Assembly: GCF_002159645.1 (NCBI RefSeq)
Contig: NZ_NFJB01000002.1
Coordinates: forward strand, 62,001-126,000
Direction of reading: 5' to 3'
Length of the DNA: 64,000 bases
Origin: Parabacteroides sp. An277
GTDB lineage: Bacteria; Bacteroidota; Bacteroidia; Bacteroidales; Tannerellaceae
Position 1 is the stretch's first letter. Each line of letters opens with the position of its first letter. Position numbers and translations under genes: made by a program. This document shows positions 9,388 through 18,400 of the stretch, in pieces. The notes under the pieces are model-generated. The model was not told the DNA's origin. It did not search any database and was given only the letters and a program-made list of their open reading frames with translations.

Positions 9388-10272
9388 ATGGATTCGTTTG
9401 CTCGTCCCTACAAATCGCCTATATGGCAACTATTTATCTTATTATTATCCGCATGTATAGGAAGTGTGCTCCTTTCTACACCTGTGATGTTGCTTTATAC
9501 CTTTATATATAAGGGTACATTTGTACTGGAAGCACATCCTGACGCGATGCGCTTAATTCAATTCACTTCCGCAGTAGGGACATTCCTCGTCCCCGCACTT
9601 GCCACAGCTTGGTTGTCTGGGATGAATTGGCGGGCGTATCTGCACATCCGCCCGTTGCCTTCGCTCCGCCTATTGGCGTGGGTATTTTTAAGCATGGTCT
9701 TACTGATTCCGACAATCAACCTCACCATGCTTTGGAATGAAAACATGAACCTCCCAGAATGGGCTGCCCCCATCGAGGCTTGGATGAAAGCACAAGAAGA
9801 GACGATGAGACACCTCACGGAGGTATTCCTCTTTGGTGGAGGATTTTGCCCGTTGCTCTCGAATCTAATTGTCATAGCCCTAACCGCAGCGGTGACAGAA
9901 GAATTCCTTTTCCGAGGTGCACTCCTTCGTATTTTTACGCAATGGACCCATCAAACGCACCCCGCCATTTGGCTAACTGCTTTCCTTTTTAGTGCCATCC
10001 ATTTGCAATTCTACGGGTTCATTCCCCGCATGTTGCTAGGCGCCTATTTCGGTTATTTGCTCATCTGGAGTCGGAATATTTGGATTCCGGTCGCGGCACA
10101 TTTCTTCAATAATGCCATTACGGTATTGTTATCTTCAGATAAAAGCCTCCAGGAAGAGGAATGGGTATCTGGGGAAATCACAGACGCACACATCTTGCCC
10201 TATGTCGGCATGGCATTCGTCTGCTTCATCGCTTTTTTACTCGTAGCGCGACTTATTAAACAAAGTGTTTAG
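9388..10272 (+). CDS. CPBP (CAAX/Abi) family intramembrane metalloprotease
   Basis: A 294-residue polytopic membrane protein with about seven or eight hydrophobic segments. The family motifs are all present: EEFLFRG (Glu171, Glu172, Arg176), FSAIHLQFYG (His205) and VAAHFFNNA (His238, Asn241). In CPBP proteases the two glutamates and two histidines form the metal site within the membrane. Members include the eukaryotic prenyl-protein protease Rce1, bacteriocin-immunity proteins and others of unknown substrate, and nothing here indicates the substrate. It has its own promoter and looks complete. Confidence 0.9.
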   Translation: MDSFARPYKSPIWQLFILLLSACIGSVLLSTPVMLLYTFIYKGTFVLEAHPDAMRLIQFTSAVGTFLVPALATAWLSGMNWRAYLHIRPLPSLRLLAWVFLSMVLLIPTINLTMLWNENMNLPEWAAPIEAWMKAQEETMRHLTEVFLFGGGFCPLLSNLIVIALTAAVTEEFLFRGALLRIFTQWTHQTHPAIWLTAFLFSAIHLQFYGFIPRMLLGAYFGYLLIWSRNIWIPVAAHFFNNAITVLLSSDKSLQEEEWVSGEITDAHILPYVGMAFVCFIAFLLVARLIKQSV

Positions 10273-10313
10273 AATTTTCATATAAAAGATTAGGAAGGTA
10301 TTCTAAAAAAATG

Positions 10314-10321
10314 TATTTTTG
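10314..10321 (+). promoter_or_regulatory. -7 box of the TlpA-like lipoprotein gene
   Basis: TATTTTTG, matching TAnnTTTG, 29 nt before the ATG at 10351. Confidence 0.65.
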
Positions 10322-10350
10322 CACCGTAAAAAAGTATAAAAACAACGCAA

Positions 10351-11502
10351 ATGAAACTTATCACAAAGCATATAGGCGTATGGTTGGCAGTATGGCTGCT
10401 GGCTTCATGTGCGGATAAAACCTGTTTTACGGTCGAAGGTGTTGTGTCAGGAGCCGATGGACAAACCCTCTATTTAGAGAATGTAGGGATTGCGGAAGTC
10501 CAAATCCTGGATTCTGTTAAACTGAATGCCGCCGGGAAATTCGAATTCGAACAAGAACGTCCTGCCTATCCGGATTTTTATCGCTTGAAGTTGAAAAACC
10601 AATTAATCAACTTTGCTATTGATTCGACAGAACATATCCAGATTTGGGCAGATGCCGGCACGTTTGCCACCTCCTATAAAATAGAGGGTTCGGAAAATGC
10701 AAAGGCGATGAAAGAGATTACGTTGGCACAACTGGATGCGAATCAGCTGATTCAAAAATACCGCAAGGAATACGAACGCAAACACCTGGTGGATACGGCT
10801 TATGCAAACCGAGTACACGAAGCAGCGGCCGCTTATAAGGAGGTTGCTTTGAAATACATTTATGGGGCACCGATGTCGACAGTTGCCTATTACGCCCTAT
10901 TCCAGCAGGTAAACGGATTACTCTTCTTTGATTTATATGACAAGAACGACTCGCGGGCCTATGGGGCGGTGGCCACAAGCTACGACCATTTATATCCCGA
11001 AAGTCCACGCTCGAAGCAATTGCACAACTTGGCTTTACAATCCATCAAAGTGATACGTGGGCAACGAAAGCTGGATTTATCCCGCCTAAAGACGCAAGAG
11101 ATTAGTTTCCTCGAAGTCTCTCTGCCGAACATCTATGGGAAGGAGGTCAAGCTCTCGGAGATAGCCCTCGATTCGCCCGTCATCGTAAACTTTACGGCTT
11201 ACCAAGCCGAATGGTCGCCTGCATTGAATATGGAGTTGAACCGCCTCTATTCGAAATATGCAGACAAGGGATTGAAGATCTATCAGATTTCGCTCGACGC
11301 AGACGAACACTTCTGGAAAAATGCAGCTTCGAACCTGCCTTGGACTTGCGTGCGCGACCCCAAGACGGCCTATTCCGAAGTGGCGGCTTTATATAATGTC
11401 AAACAACTGCCTGCCGTGTTTGTATTGGACCGAAAAGGGAATGTGGCCAAGCGTGAGGATAACACGCAACGGCTGGAAGAGGCTTTAAAGACGGTGCTCT
11501 AA
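10351..11502 (+). CDS. TlpA-like thioredoxin-fold lipoprotein with DUF4369 N-domain, no CXXC
   Basis: A 383-residue lipoprotein: signal with lipobox LLASC and lipidated Cys20. Residues ~25-120 form the DUF4369 beta domain common ahead of Bacteroidetes TlpA proteins (FTVEGVVSGADGQTLYLEN). A helical middle follows, then a thioredoxin-like domain from about residue 250 (VSLPNIYGKEVKLSEIA ... VIVNFTAYQAEWSPALNMEL ... LPAVFVLDRKGNV). The usual WCxxC redox site is replaced by YQAEWSPA, so there is no catalytic cysteine pair. The only other Cys in the domain is in LPWTCVRD. The cis-Pro loop (KQLPAVF) is kept. It cannot act as an ordinary thiol-disulfide reductase; a binding or scaffold role is an inference. 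Confidence 0.85.
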   Translation: MKLITKHIGVWLAVWLLASCADKTCFTVEGVVSGADGQTLYLENVGIAEVQILDSVKLNAAGKFEFEQERPAYPDFYRLKLKNQLINFAIDSTEHIQIWADAGTFATSYKIEGSENAKAMKEITLAQLDANQLIQKYRKEYERKHLVDTAYANRVHEAAAAYKEVALKYIYGAPMSTVAYYALFQQVNGLLFFDLYDKNDSRAYGAVATSYDHLYPESPRSKQLHNLALQSIKVIRGQRKLDLSRLKTQEISFLEVSLPNIYGKEVKLSEIALDSPVIVNFTAYQAEWSPALNMELNRLYSKYADKGLKIYQISLDADEHFWKNAASNLPWTCVRDPKTAYSEVAALYNVKQLPAVFVLDRKGNVAKREDNTQRLEEALKTVL

Positions 11503-11581
11503 CATAAACCATGCCAAACCCTTCCGCCAAAAACATGTTATAAAGCAGGTAGAAAAACTTGCACCGCTGCAAAACTTCGCC

Positions 11582-11589
11582 TATATTTG
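11582..11589 (+). promoter_or_regulatory. greA promoter -7 box
   Basis: TATATTTG with a TTG about 20 bp upstream (cTTGcaccgctgc). The start of transcription would be near 11596, giving a leader of about 105 nt before greA. Confidence 0.7.
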
Positions 11590-11619
11590 CGAAGTCTTTA
11601 CGAAAGAAAGATACAAGGA

Positions 11620-11656
11620 GTTCCGGTCAACGCCGATTGACCGGGATTCTTTTTTT
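11620..11656 (+). terminator. Intrinsic-terminator-shaped hairpin in the greA leader
   Basis: CCGGTCAA (11623-11630) pairs with TTGACCGG (11637-11644) around loop CGCCGA. The stem extends by about three weaker pairs, and TTCTTTTTTT follows. It lies between the -7 box at 11582-11589 and the greA ATG, so it can end transcription before the gene. E. coli greA has an analogous arrangement (the GraL leader RNA). Confidence 0.75.
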
Positions 11657-11689
11657 GTTGCACGAAGAAATAATAATAAACAAAAAATA

Positions 11690-11694
11690 GGAGG
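11690..11694 (+). promoter_or_regulatory. Shine-Dalgarno of greA
   Basis: GGAGG 6 nt before the ATG. Strong Shine-Dalgarno sites are the exception in Bacteroidetes; the next gene has one too (aaGGAGG at 12175-12181). Confidence 0.6.
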
Positions 11695-11700
11695 ATTATT

Positions 11701-12171
11701 ATGCCTGTTAGTTACATGACCAAAGACGGCTACAATAAGATATTGGCCGAAATTGATTACTTGGAGAATGTGAAACGTCCCGAAATCTCTGCCCAAATCG
11801 CAGAGGCACGAGATAAAGGTGACTTGTCGGAAAATGCAGAATATGATGCAGCTAAAGAAGCACAGGGCATCATGGAAGCTAAATTGGCTCAATTGAAGGG
11901 CCTGATTGCCAACGCCCGCTTGATTGACGAATCACGCGTGCAAACAGACGAAGTGCAAATCTTGAATAAAGTGAAAATCAAGAACACGAAGAACAATGCC
12001 GTGATGACGTATACGCTGGTTTCCGACTCGGAAGCCAACCTGAAAGAGGGTAAAATTGCCATTAGTACGCCTATCGCACAAGGCCTGTTGGGCAAGAAAG
12101 TGGGCGACGTGGTCGAAATTAAAGTCCCGTCGGGCGTGATGAACTTCGAGATTATGGATATTTCGATTTAA
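11701..12171 (+). CDS. greA: Transcription elongation factor GreA
   Basis: A 156-residue factor that enters the RNA polymerase secondary channel and stimulates cleavage of backtracked RNA. The N-terminal antiparallel coiled coil (residues ~5-75) carries the acidic tip region EARDKGDLSENAEYDAAKEA, whose Asp and Glu residues hold the catalytic Mg ion. The C-terminal FKBP-like domain holds ISTPIAQGLLGKKVGDVVEI. Length is standard. It is followed 17 nt later by a HIT gene, probably on the same transcript. The leader holds a terminator-like hairpin, which suggests attenuation and possibly GreA autoregulation. Confidence 0.97.
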   Translation: MPVSYMTKDGYNKILAEIDYLENVKRPEISAQIAEARDKGDLSENAEYDAAKEAQGIMEAKLAQLKGLIANARLIDESRVQTDEVQILNKVKIKNTKNNAVMTYTLVSDSEANLKEGKIAISTPIAQGLLGKKVGDVVEIKVPSGVMNFEIMDISI

Positions 12172-12188
12172 TAAGGAGGAAAGAAACG

Positions 12189-12584
12189 ATGGCAAGTATA
12201 TTCAGTCGGATCGTGGCCGGTGAAATCCCCAGCCACAAAGTAGCCGAGAACGACGAGTTCTTTGCTTTTCTGGATATCAATCCGGTAGCCATAGGACATA
12301 CATTGGTGATTCCCAAGCAAGAAATCGATTATATCTTTGATATCGACGACGCAAAGCTGGGCCGCATGATGGCATTCGCCAAACGGGTGGCTCGCGCGCA
12401 AGAAAGAGCTATCACGTGCAAACGCGTCGGACTGGCCGTCATGGGACTGGAAGTGCCCCATGCCCATATCCACTTGGTGCCCATCACGAAGGAATCAGAC
12501 ATGTATTTCGGGGGAAAGAAACTCGAAATGACGCAAGCGGAATTGGCCGACATAGCGGCCAAGATTAGCGCTGCATTCGAATAA
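12189..12584 (+). CDS. HIT family protein (HinT-like nucleotide hydrolase)
   Basis: A 131-residue histidine-triad protein. The signature HAHIHLVPI lies at residues 91-99, where the central His acts on the alpha-phosphate of purine nucleoside phosphoramidates and dinucleoside polyphosphates. The N-terminus IFSRIVAGEIPSHKVAEND is typical of HinT-like members. It is preceded by a strong Shine-Dalgarno sequence and follows greA by 17 nt, an arrangement common in Bacteroidetes. It is followed by a terminator at 12592-12665. Confidence 0.95.
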   Translation: MASIFSRIVAGEIPSHKVAENDEFFAFLDINPVAIGHTLVIPKQEIDYIFDIDDAKLGRMMAFAKRVARAQERAITCKRVGLAVMGLEVPHAHIHLVPITKESDMYFGGKKLEMTQAELADIAAKISAAFE

Positions 12585-12591
12585 CATCCCT

Positions 12592-12665
12592 TACATAGTT
12601 AAAATACAGAGACACAGAGCCACGGAGCATAAATGAAAACCGTGTCTTTGTGTCTTTCTATGTTT
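12592..12665 (+). terminator. Long hairpin terminator after greA-HIT
   Basis: ACATAG...AGAGACACAGAGCCACGG pairs, with a few mismatches, with CCGTGTCTTTGTGTCTTT...CTATGT. It is made of 'acagagacacagag' simple sequence, and TTT follows. Confidence 0.6.
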
Positions 12666-12760
12666 AAAAATACCTGATTACGATGTGCTGCCTACCCTAT
12701 ATAGAAGTGGCACCTACACATACTAACACTCATCGCCCTCACGTATACAGGATTACCTCC

Positions 12761-12850
12761 TCCGCTTAAAGTAAGATGAAGAATTCCGCTTAGCTAAGCG
12801 GAGACAATCATCTTAATTAAGCGGAACGAATTCGCTTAGTATAAGCGGAA
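12761..12850. repeat. CCGCTTA/TAAGCGG palindrome array, ~23-24-bp period
   Basis: The array sits in the ~360-bp gap between the convergent HIT and DUF2807 genes. Left arms TCCGCTTA occur at 12761 and 12785 and a variant TCGCTTA at 12832. Right arms TAAGCGGA end at 12802, 12825 and 12849. The second unit, TCCGCTTAGCTAAGCGGA at 12785-12802, is a perfect 18-bp palindrome. Nothing else is recognised in the rest of 12666-12945. Confidence 0.8.
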
Positions 12851-12945
12851 AAGACAACCGTATGGCTGTGTGCCTGCATCTCCTATCCACATTACGGTGA
12901 CGAGACTTATAAGGATAAGAAGGAGATTCTGTGCAGGGGGGTAGG

Positions 12946-13680
12946 TTATTCGGTAATCTGCTTGATATTCCCTACGTTCACCCCTTCTTGAACGATCTGC
13001 GGATTGCCTTTATAGGAGAGGTTACAAATGCCGACGGGATGAAGCTCGATACGGTCGTTCACGAACACCTGGAGCGAACAACTGCCCGCTGTATTGCACT
13101 TCAGACTACCGGTTTCGAGGCTTAGCGCTTCGTAATCGCATTTCCCGGCGAGGTTCAGCTCCACGTTTTCGGCTTTACCATGCAGGTCTGTTTCGCATTT
13201 ACCGGCCAAGTTCAATTCGAGGTGATGGATATCCAGGGCTTGGGCGGATATCAGGCATTTACCAGCCATGTTCACCGTCAAGCGATTAGATTTCAAAGAG
13301 TCTTGTACGGCAAAGTCGACATCACCCGCCAGATTCACTGTAGCCAGTTCCTTCGAACAAGTTTGCACCACAAAATGAGTAGGACTCATCAAGATTTCGC
13401 CCGGTTTCGGTTCGATGGTCAAGGTGTCGTTCGAGACCCGAATCTCGACCAACGGCCAGATGTTCTCGTCGCACGAGACCGAGAGAGCCGGTGCTTCGTC
13501 CGAACGCGTATATTGGATTTCGAGGTTATTCCCCGTGGCCGACACATACTTATAATCCGCTATCGGAATTTCTTTCTGAATAATTGTCCCGTTTCCTTCC
13601 ACCTGCCGGACATTCCATTGGCAAGCCGTCAATCCGACCAGGCATCCTATGAACCAATATGCTATCTTTTTCATCTTCAT
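12946..13680 (-). CDS. Head GIN domain (DUF2807) lipoprotein
   Basis: A 244-residue protein with a lipoprotein signal (MKKIAYWFIGCLVGLTAC). The rest is a beta-helix of the DUF2807 type: the repeated phrases NLAGDVDFAVQD, NMAGKCLISAQ, NLAGKCETDLHG and NLAGKCDYEALS mark successive rungs. The fold is common in Bacteroidetes, where it is often encoded beside PadR and PspC genes, as here: it starts 15 nt after the PspC gene stop. Exported to the envelope; ligand and role unknown. Confidence 0.85.
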   Translation of the reverse strand: MKMKKIAYWFIGCLVGLTACQWNVRQVEGNGTIIQKEIPIADYKYVSATGNNLEIQYTRSDEAPALSVSCDENIWPLVEIRVSNDTLTIEPKPGEILMSPTHFVVQTCSKELATVNLAGDVDFAVQDSLKSNRLTVNMAGKCLISAQALDIHHLELNLAGKCETDLHGKAENVELNLAGKCDYEALSLETGSLKCNTAGSCSLQVFVNDRIELHPVGICNLSYKGNPQIVQEGVNVGNIKQITE

Positions 13681-13695
13681 TGTATTATTCTATTA

Positions 13696-14784
13696 TTAGA
13701 TTGTAAAACGAACGCCATGTCCCTGCCAATGCCAAGGCAATGAGTTCCAGCCGCTCAGCCCTGTCTGATAGAAATAAATGCCGGTTAAGATGATAGAGAG
13801 GCACCAAAGGATAACCAACGTCCACTTAGCCGATGCATTCAACGGTTTGACATGAAAGAACGACTGGCAAATCGCATAACCAATATAGAAGACCGGAATC
13901 CCCAAGAAGAGGATAAAACTAATGCAACCCATGATGACCAAGCCCCAAGGAGCCCCTGCATAAAAGTCCCAACCGAAGGGAGAAATTTGATAGAGAAGAC
14001 TCGAACCGCCCACCAACAGCGCGAAGACCAACGCCATCAGCACAAAGAGCACCAAAACCAGTACCGGAAGCGAAATGACTCCCACCAGCACCACGAGGAA
14101 CTTCAGCACAAAACCAATGATTTGCACTAACGCATCGGCCAGCTTCTGGAACAAATTACGCGGCTTGTCAGATTGGATAAACTCGCGGGCATTGTGCTCT
14201 ACCTTCTCGAACCCGCCCGTGACGGTCTTTCCGATGTTTTCGATTGTGACACTCTCGCCCCGCATCTCGAGTTTCTCTGTAGCCGTACGTGCTATCGGCA
14301 TGATAATCCAGAGCAAGAGATAAATAGGAATCATGACGCCATGCAAAAAGATGAGAAGGAAAAAGAGGATACGGATAGCCGTCGCGTCCCATCCCATATA
14401 GGCCGCCAAGCCCCCTGCTACACCGCCGATAATCTTATTATCCGGGTCGCGCATCAGGCGTTTGCGATAAGTAGTTTTTTCGACAGAAGGTTCAGTTACC
14501 GCATCTTCCTCCTGCTTCTCGTCGTCGAAGAGCTCTTCCGGCTTCCCCATACGGGCAATCACCTCTTCGACCTGTTCAATCGAAATCACCTGGTAGCCGA
14601 GGCGCATCCGTTCGCTAAACAGCTCCGAGATACGCAACTCAAAATCGTTCATAATCTCGTCTGACCCCTCCTCTTTACGGAAGTGTATCCGCAGATTATT
14701 CAAATATTTGTCGAGTAATTGGTACGCGTCTTCATCGATATTGAAAACCGAACCACCCAGATTGATAGTCAGTGTCTTTTTCAT
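13696..14784 (-). CDS. PspC domain membrane protein
   Basis: A 362-residue protein. Residues 1-95 form a charged cytoplasmic region (TINLGGSVFNIDEDAYQLL, ISIEQVEEVIARMGKPEELF). The PspC domain follows at about 107-165 (LMRDPDNKIIGGVAGGLAAY, AIRILFFLLIFLHGVMIPIY), then three or four further membrane segments. PspC in proteobacteria senses envelope stress together with PspA and PspB; no pspA is present here. It lies between padR (12 nt upstream) and DUF2807, a three-gene envelope-stress-type operon of Bacteroidetes. Function beyond that is inference. Confidence 0.88.
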   Translation of the reverse strand: MKKTLTINLGGSVFNIDEDAYQLLDKYLNNLRIHFRKEEGSDEIMNDFELRISELFSERMRLGYQVISIEQVEEVIARMGKPEELFDDEKQEEDAVTEPSVEKTTYRKRLMRDPDNKIIGGVAGGLAAYMGWDATAIRILFFLLIFLHGVMIPIYLLLWIIMPIARTATEKLEMRGESVTIENIGKTVTGGFEKVEHNAREFIQSDKPRNLFQKLADALVQIIGFVLKFLVVLVGVISLPVLVLVLFVLMALVFALLVGGSSLLYQISPFGWDFYAGAPWGLVIMGCISFILFLGIPVFYIGYAICQSFFHVKPLNASAKWTLVILWCLSIILTGIYFYQTGLSGWNSLPWHWQGHGVRFTI

Positions 14785-14796
14785 GCTTTTTCGTTT

Positions 14797-15123
14797 TTAA
14801 CTGTTTTTGATATGATTAATTGTATCCGTCAGCTGTTGCCATGAAGCCTCCAGCTCCTGCAAGAAAGACTCGCCTTGCTCAGTCAGTTGATAATACTTCC
14901 GAGGCGGGCCTTGCGTAGATTCTACCCAGCGATAACTCAGCAACCCGCTATTTTTCAAGCGCGTCAAGAGCGGGTAGAGCGTCCCTTCCACCACAATTAA
15001 GCGAGCTTCCTGCAGCTTCTGGATAATATCCGAGGTATAAGCCGGCTCTTTTTTCAATAGAAGAAGGATGCAGTATTCAAGCGTCCCCTTCCGCATCTGC
15101 GATTTTACATTCTCTGCATTCAT
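14797..15123 (-). CDS. PadR family transcriptional regulator
   Basis: A 108-residue winged-helix protein: MRKGTLEYCILLLLKKEPAY opens the domain, VVEGTLYPLLTRLKNSGLLSY is the recognition helix and wing, and RKYYQLTEQGESFLQEL is the end of the PadR domain. It is the first gene of the padR-PspC-DUF2807 operon and probably represses it, because PadR regulators commonly control their own operon. Confidence 0.93.
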   Translation of the reverse strand: MNAENVKSQMRKGTLEYCILLLLKKEPAYTSDIIQKLQEARLIVVEGTLYPLLTRLKNSGLLSYRWVESTQGPPRKYYQLTEQGESFLQELEASWQQLTDTINHIKNS

Positions 15124-15145
15124 AGCTCTTTTCCTTATTACGGCA

Positions 15146-15153
15146 CAAAAATA
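15146..15153 (-). promoter_or_regulatory. -7 box of the padR operon
   Basis: Reverse complement reads TATTTTTG with a TTG 20 bp upstream, 23 nt before the ATG. Confidence 0.65.
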
Positions 15154-15221
15154 GGCAAAGCCTTTGTATCTTGCAATACATAGTACCTATATTTAGATTA
15201 TTTTAATATAGATATTCCCAT

Positions 15222-15254
15222 AAAAAAACCCCTTCCCACCGAAATGGAAAGAGG
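15222..15254 (-). terminator. Terminator of the minus-strand DUF6383 gene
   Basis: On the minus strand CCTCTTTCC pairs with GGGAAGGGG around ATTTCGGT, then seven Ts. It has the same layout as the terminator behind the plus-strand paralogue. Confidence 0.85.
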
Positions 15255-15326
15255 CTCTTAAAAGTTTTACGCTTCGATCTTCACAGAGGGAAGCGCTTTG
15301 AATAGAATTTTCTACTAATATTAATA

Positions 15327-15362
15327 CTAACGTTTATGCGCTGCGGCGACTCTCGCGAGGGG
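15327..15362 (-). promoter_or_regulatory. 36-bp 3' trailer block, copy 2
   Basis: Identical in reverse complement to 6588-6623, about 70 nt after the stop codon. Confidence 0.7.
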
Positions 15363-15430
15363 CTGATGCAGCTTATTAACTATTTATTAATAACTAAAAT
15401 TTAAATGTTATGAACAATATTCTTCTTCAT

Positions 15431-18400
15431 TTATTTCACTACGACTTTGAAGCTTTCGCCGTCTACCGATACCACTGCGATACCAGCCGGAACTGCAATC
15501 GTCTCATTGTCGCTATTGATAACTTCGTTAGCTACGACTTTACCGAGGATAGTAGCGATGACTACGTTCTTGCCTTCCGCACCCTTGATAGTTACGGCGC
15601 CGTCGGTAGCTGTTACGCTTACTGCGCTGTTCTCAGCAGAGATTTCTTCATTAGAAGTAGCGTTGAGTTCGCTTGCTTCCATCGTGAAGTGTTCAGCGTC
15701 ATCGAGGTTCGGAGTTACAACCAAGAAGCTGTTGTCCCAACGGAGATAACCCTTAGATACTTCGTATTCTACTGGTTCGCCGTTCACCCATTTAACCGGA
15801 GTATAGCCGTAAGCTGTTTCAATTACGAACTCGTTGTTGGCTTCGTTGATCATCTTGAAGGCGAACTTAGCGAAGCTGTACTTAGCGTTGCCCACTTCTT
15901 CCTTGTCGATGATTTCACCGGCAGCATTCGTATAATACAATGTATCATTCTGGTGGATACCTGAAACGAATGCCAATTTCGGTTGACCATTGTAAGCATA
16001 CTTGTTGTTATGTACATTCTTGTCGTCTTCAACATCCATCGAATCACGCATTACTACCAAGAAGTCGCCCTCTGTGAAGGTCGTACGCGGATGTTCGTGG
16101 TTCGGATTGTTGCAAGATTCAATGCTATCTACGCGGAGCGGACGAACTGACAACAGGTATTCGTAACGATAGTTGCCCGGACGGTTGATGTAAGCCGTAT
16201 CCACATACAATGTCGGGTTAATATCGTAAGCCTGCGCATTGTCGATGTTTGCAAACGCGCCATCTTCGTAGATCACTTCGTCGTTGTTTTCCATCAACGA
16301 GATCGCAATCTTGTCATCCTGGTTCAAGAGCTTGTAAGTACGAGCACCTGTTTCTTCGATGACGAAGAGGTCGTTTGAGGTAGCTGAATAGAGAGCTACG
16401 TCTTTCAATACACCCTTACCGTCGATGTCTGTTGTACCGCCGATAACCTTATTAGAAGACAGATGCATATTGCTTGCAGAAGCATAAGTATCATAAACAG
16501 ATTCAGAAACTTCTGCACCAGCAATCCAGTCTCTACCCATAGTGTAAGTATAATCACCTTCCTTATAAGTAGCTGCATAACTATCGTTATAGACCGGAAC
16601 TAAAACAACTGTACTATCACCTGCCAATTTCAAAGCTAAGCGTGTAGCCGTCTTTTCGTCCTCATTGCATACATAGTATTCGTTACCTGCTTCTTCTGAA
16701 CCATTCTTGCCATTGAAGTATTCATCCGTAGCCGTATTCTTCAAGATGTAGGTCGGAATCAACAACTCTGTATTCGGAGCGTAATATTTACCCTTCGGAT
16801 TCGTGTTTTGTGTATTTACCCAACCTGTACCAGCTACATAGTAGTTAATCGGCGTGTAAACAGAAACCGTATCAGCTGCATAATGGTCGAAGTCGCCTGT
16901 GATGTCATTTACTTTAACCGTTGGCTGTTCAATACGCCAAGCCGTAGCCTCTTCTGCATCCAAACCAATGCGATGCTTGTCGTTATGGTTTTCGATTACA
17001 TAGAGCGGACCTGCAATTGTGTTCAATGCAATCTCATAAGTATTTGCATTCAAATCCACAGGAGAGATACGACGGAAACCATCAGCAGAAGTGTACAGCG
17101 TTACCGGAGTAATCTTCAACGTATCCATTGAATTGCTGCCACGATAAGCAAATACGTTAGTTGTACCTGTATTATACAAATCGGAGCCTCTCAACGTATA
17201 AGTCTTGTGGTTGTTCTCACGATTCGTCAATGTATAATTACCGGTTGCTGCATCGTAAGTGATAGCGAACTGACCTTCTGGCAAGTTGATGTTCGTCTTC
17301 GTCGGAGCTACATAAGTGACATTGCCACTTTCGTTCAAACCTAATACCTTGCCATAAAGGCTTGATTTGGTATTCTTATTAGCTACTTCAACCATGTAAT
17401 AAGACGGAGTAGTCAACCACTTAGAAGCATCTACTACAGCAGAAGCGTTCAAAGTAAACTCAACTTCCTGTATAGAAGCAGAACCCTTACCAGCTAATAC
17501 AGGTGTTTGACCATCCAAATAGCAACCAATCGGAATCAAACGACCATTATCCTGTACATATACGTTTGTGATATCTTTTGTAGTCGCAGCATTATCACCC
17601 GCTTTGTACTCAATAGTAAATGTTGTTCTGTAGTAACCCTTTGTATCTTCTGCATATTGCTTTGGAGTGATTAATTCCAATTTGTATGCATGAACATCTG
17701 TTCCAGAGGACCAACCTGTTTTAGGATTCGTATTCAAGGCAAGAATCATGTTGTTTTCATTGATCAACATGAACTTGTTTTCGTTATCATAAGCTTTACG
17801 ATACCAAGCTTTTCCTGCATAATAACCAGTCTCATCCCATTGTACCGGCGTCAACTCGCCTTTGAAGATGCTTGTCAAATCTACTTCAACATCATTTCCA
17901 TACTCATCTTTAGTTGTATAAGTAACACCTAACGTGAAGTATTCACCAAAGCGATTCAACAAATCTTCAGCATACATAAATGCTTGGCTGATCTTGGCTG
18001 TTCCGAATTTCTGAGCTTTAGTTATGTCAGAAGATGTCGTCAATTCATTGCCTTCTTCAACAACATAATCTTTGCCTGACATCAATTCCAATTCTGTCGG
18101 GAATACTACGTTGTTATTTCCAAGTGCTTTGTTATTGAATAACCATCCACCTTTAGAATCTTTTGTTACACCTACATTATTAACTGTAACAAACTCATTA
18201 CCGACCTTTAACCAGTTATCATAGGAATCTTTCACACGCAATACATACTTGCCCGGAGCATATTCGTATGGAGTCAATGTGTAGTGATACTGAGACGGTA
18301 AATTATCTTCATCTGTGCTACTTGGCAAATACTCATCCAAACTATAAGTTACATTACCATTTTCGTCCTGAGTAGCTTTAACGGCATAACCATCGATAAT

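Noticed and set aside
12601-12660. acagagacacagag simple sequence as a separate repeat element
   Set aside because: It folds back on its own complement right after the HIT gene and is better read as that operon's terminator.
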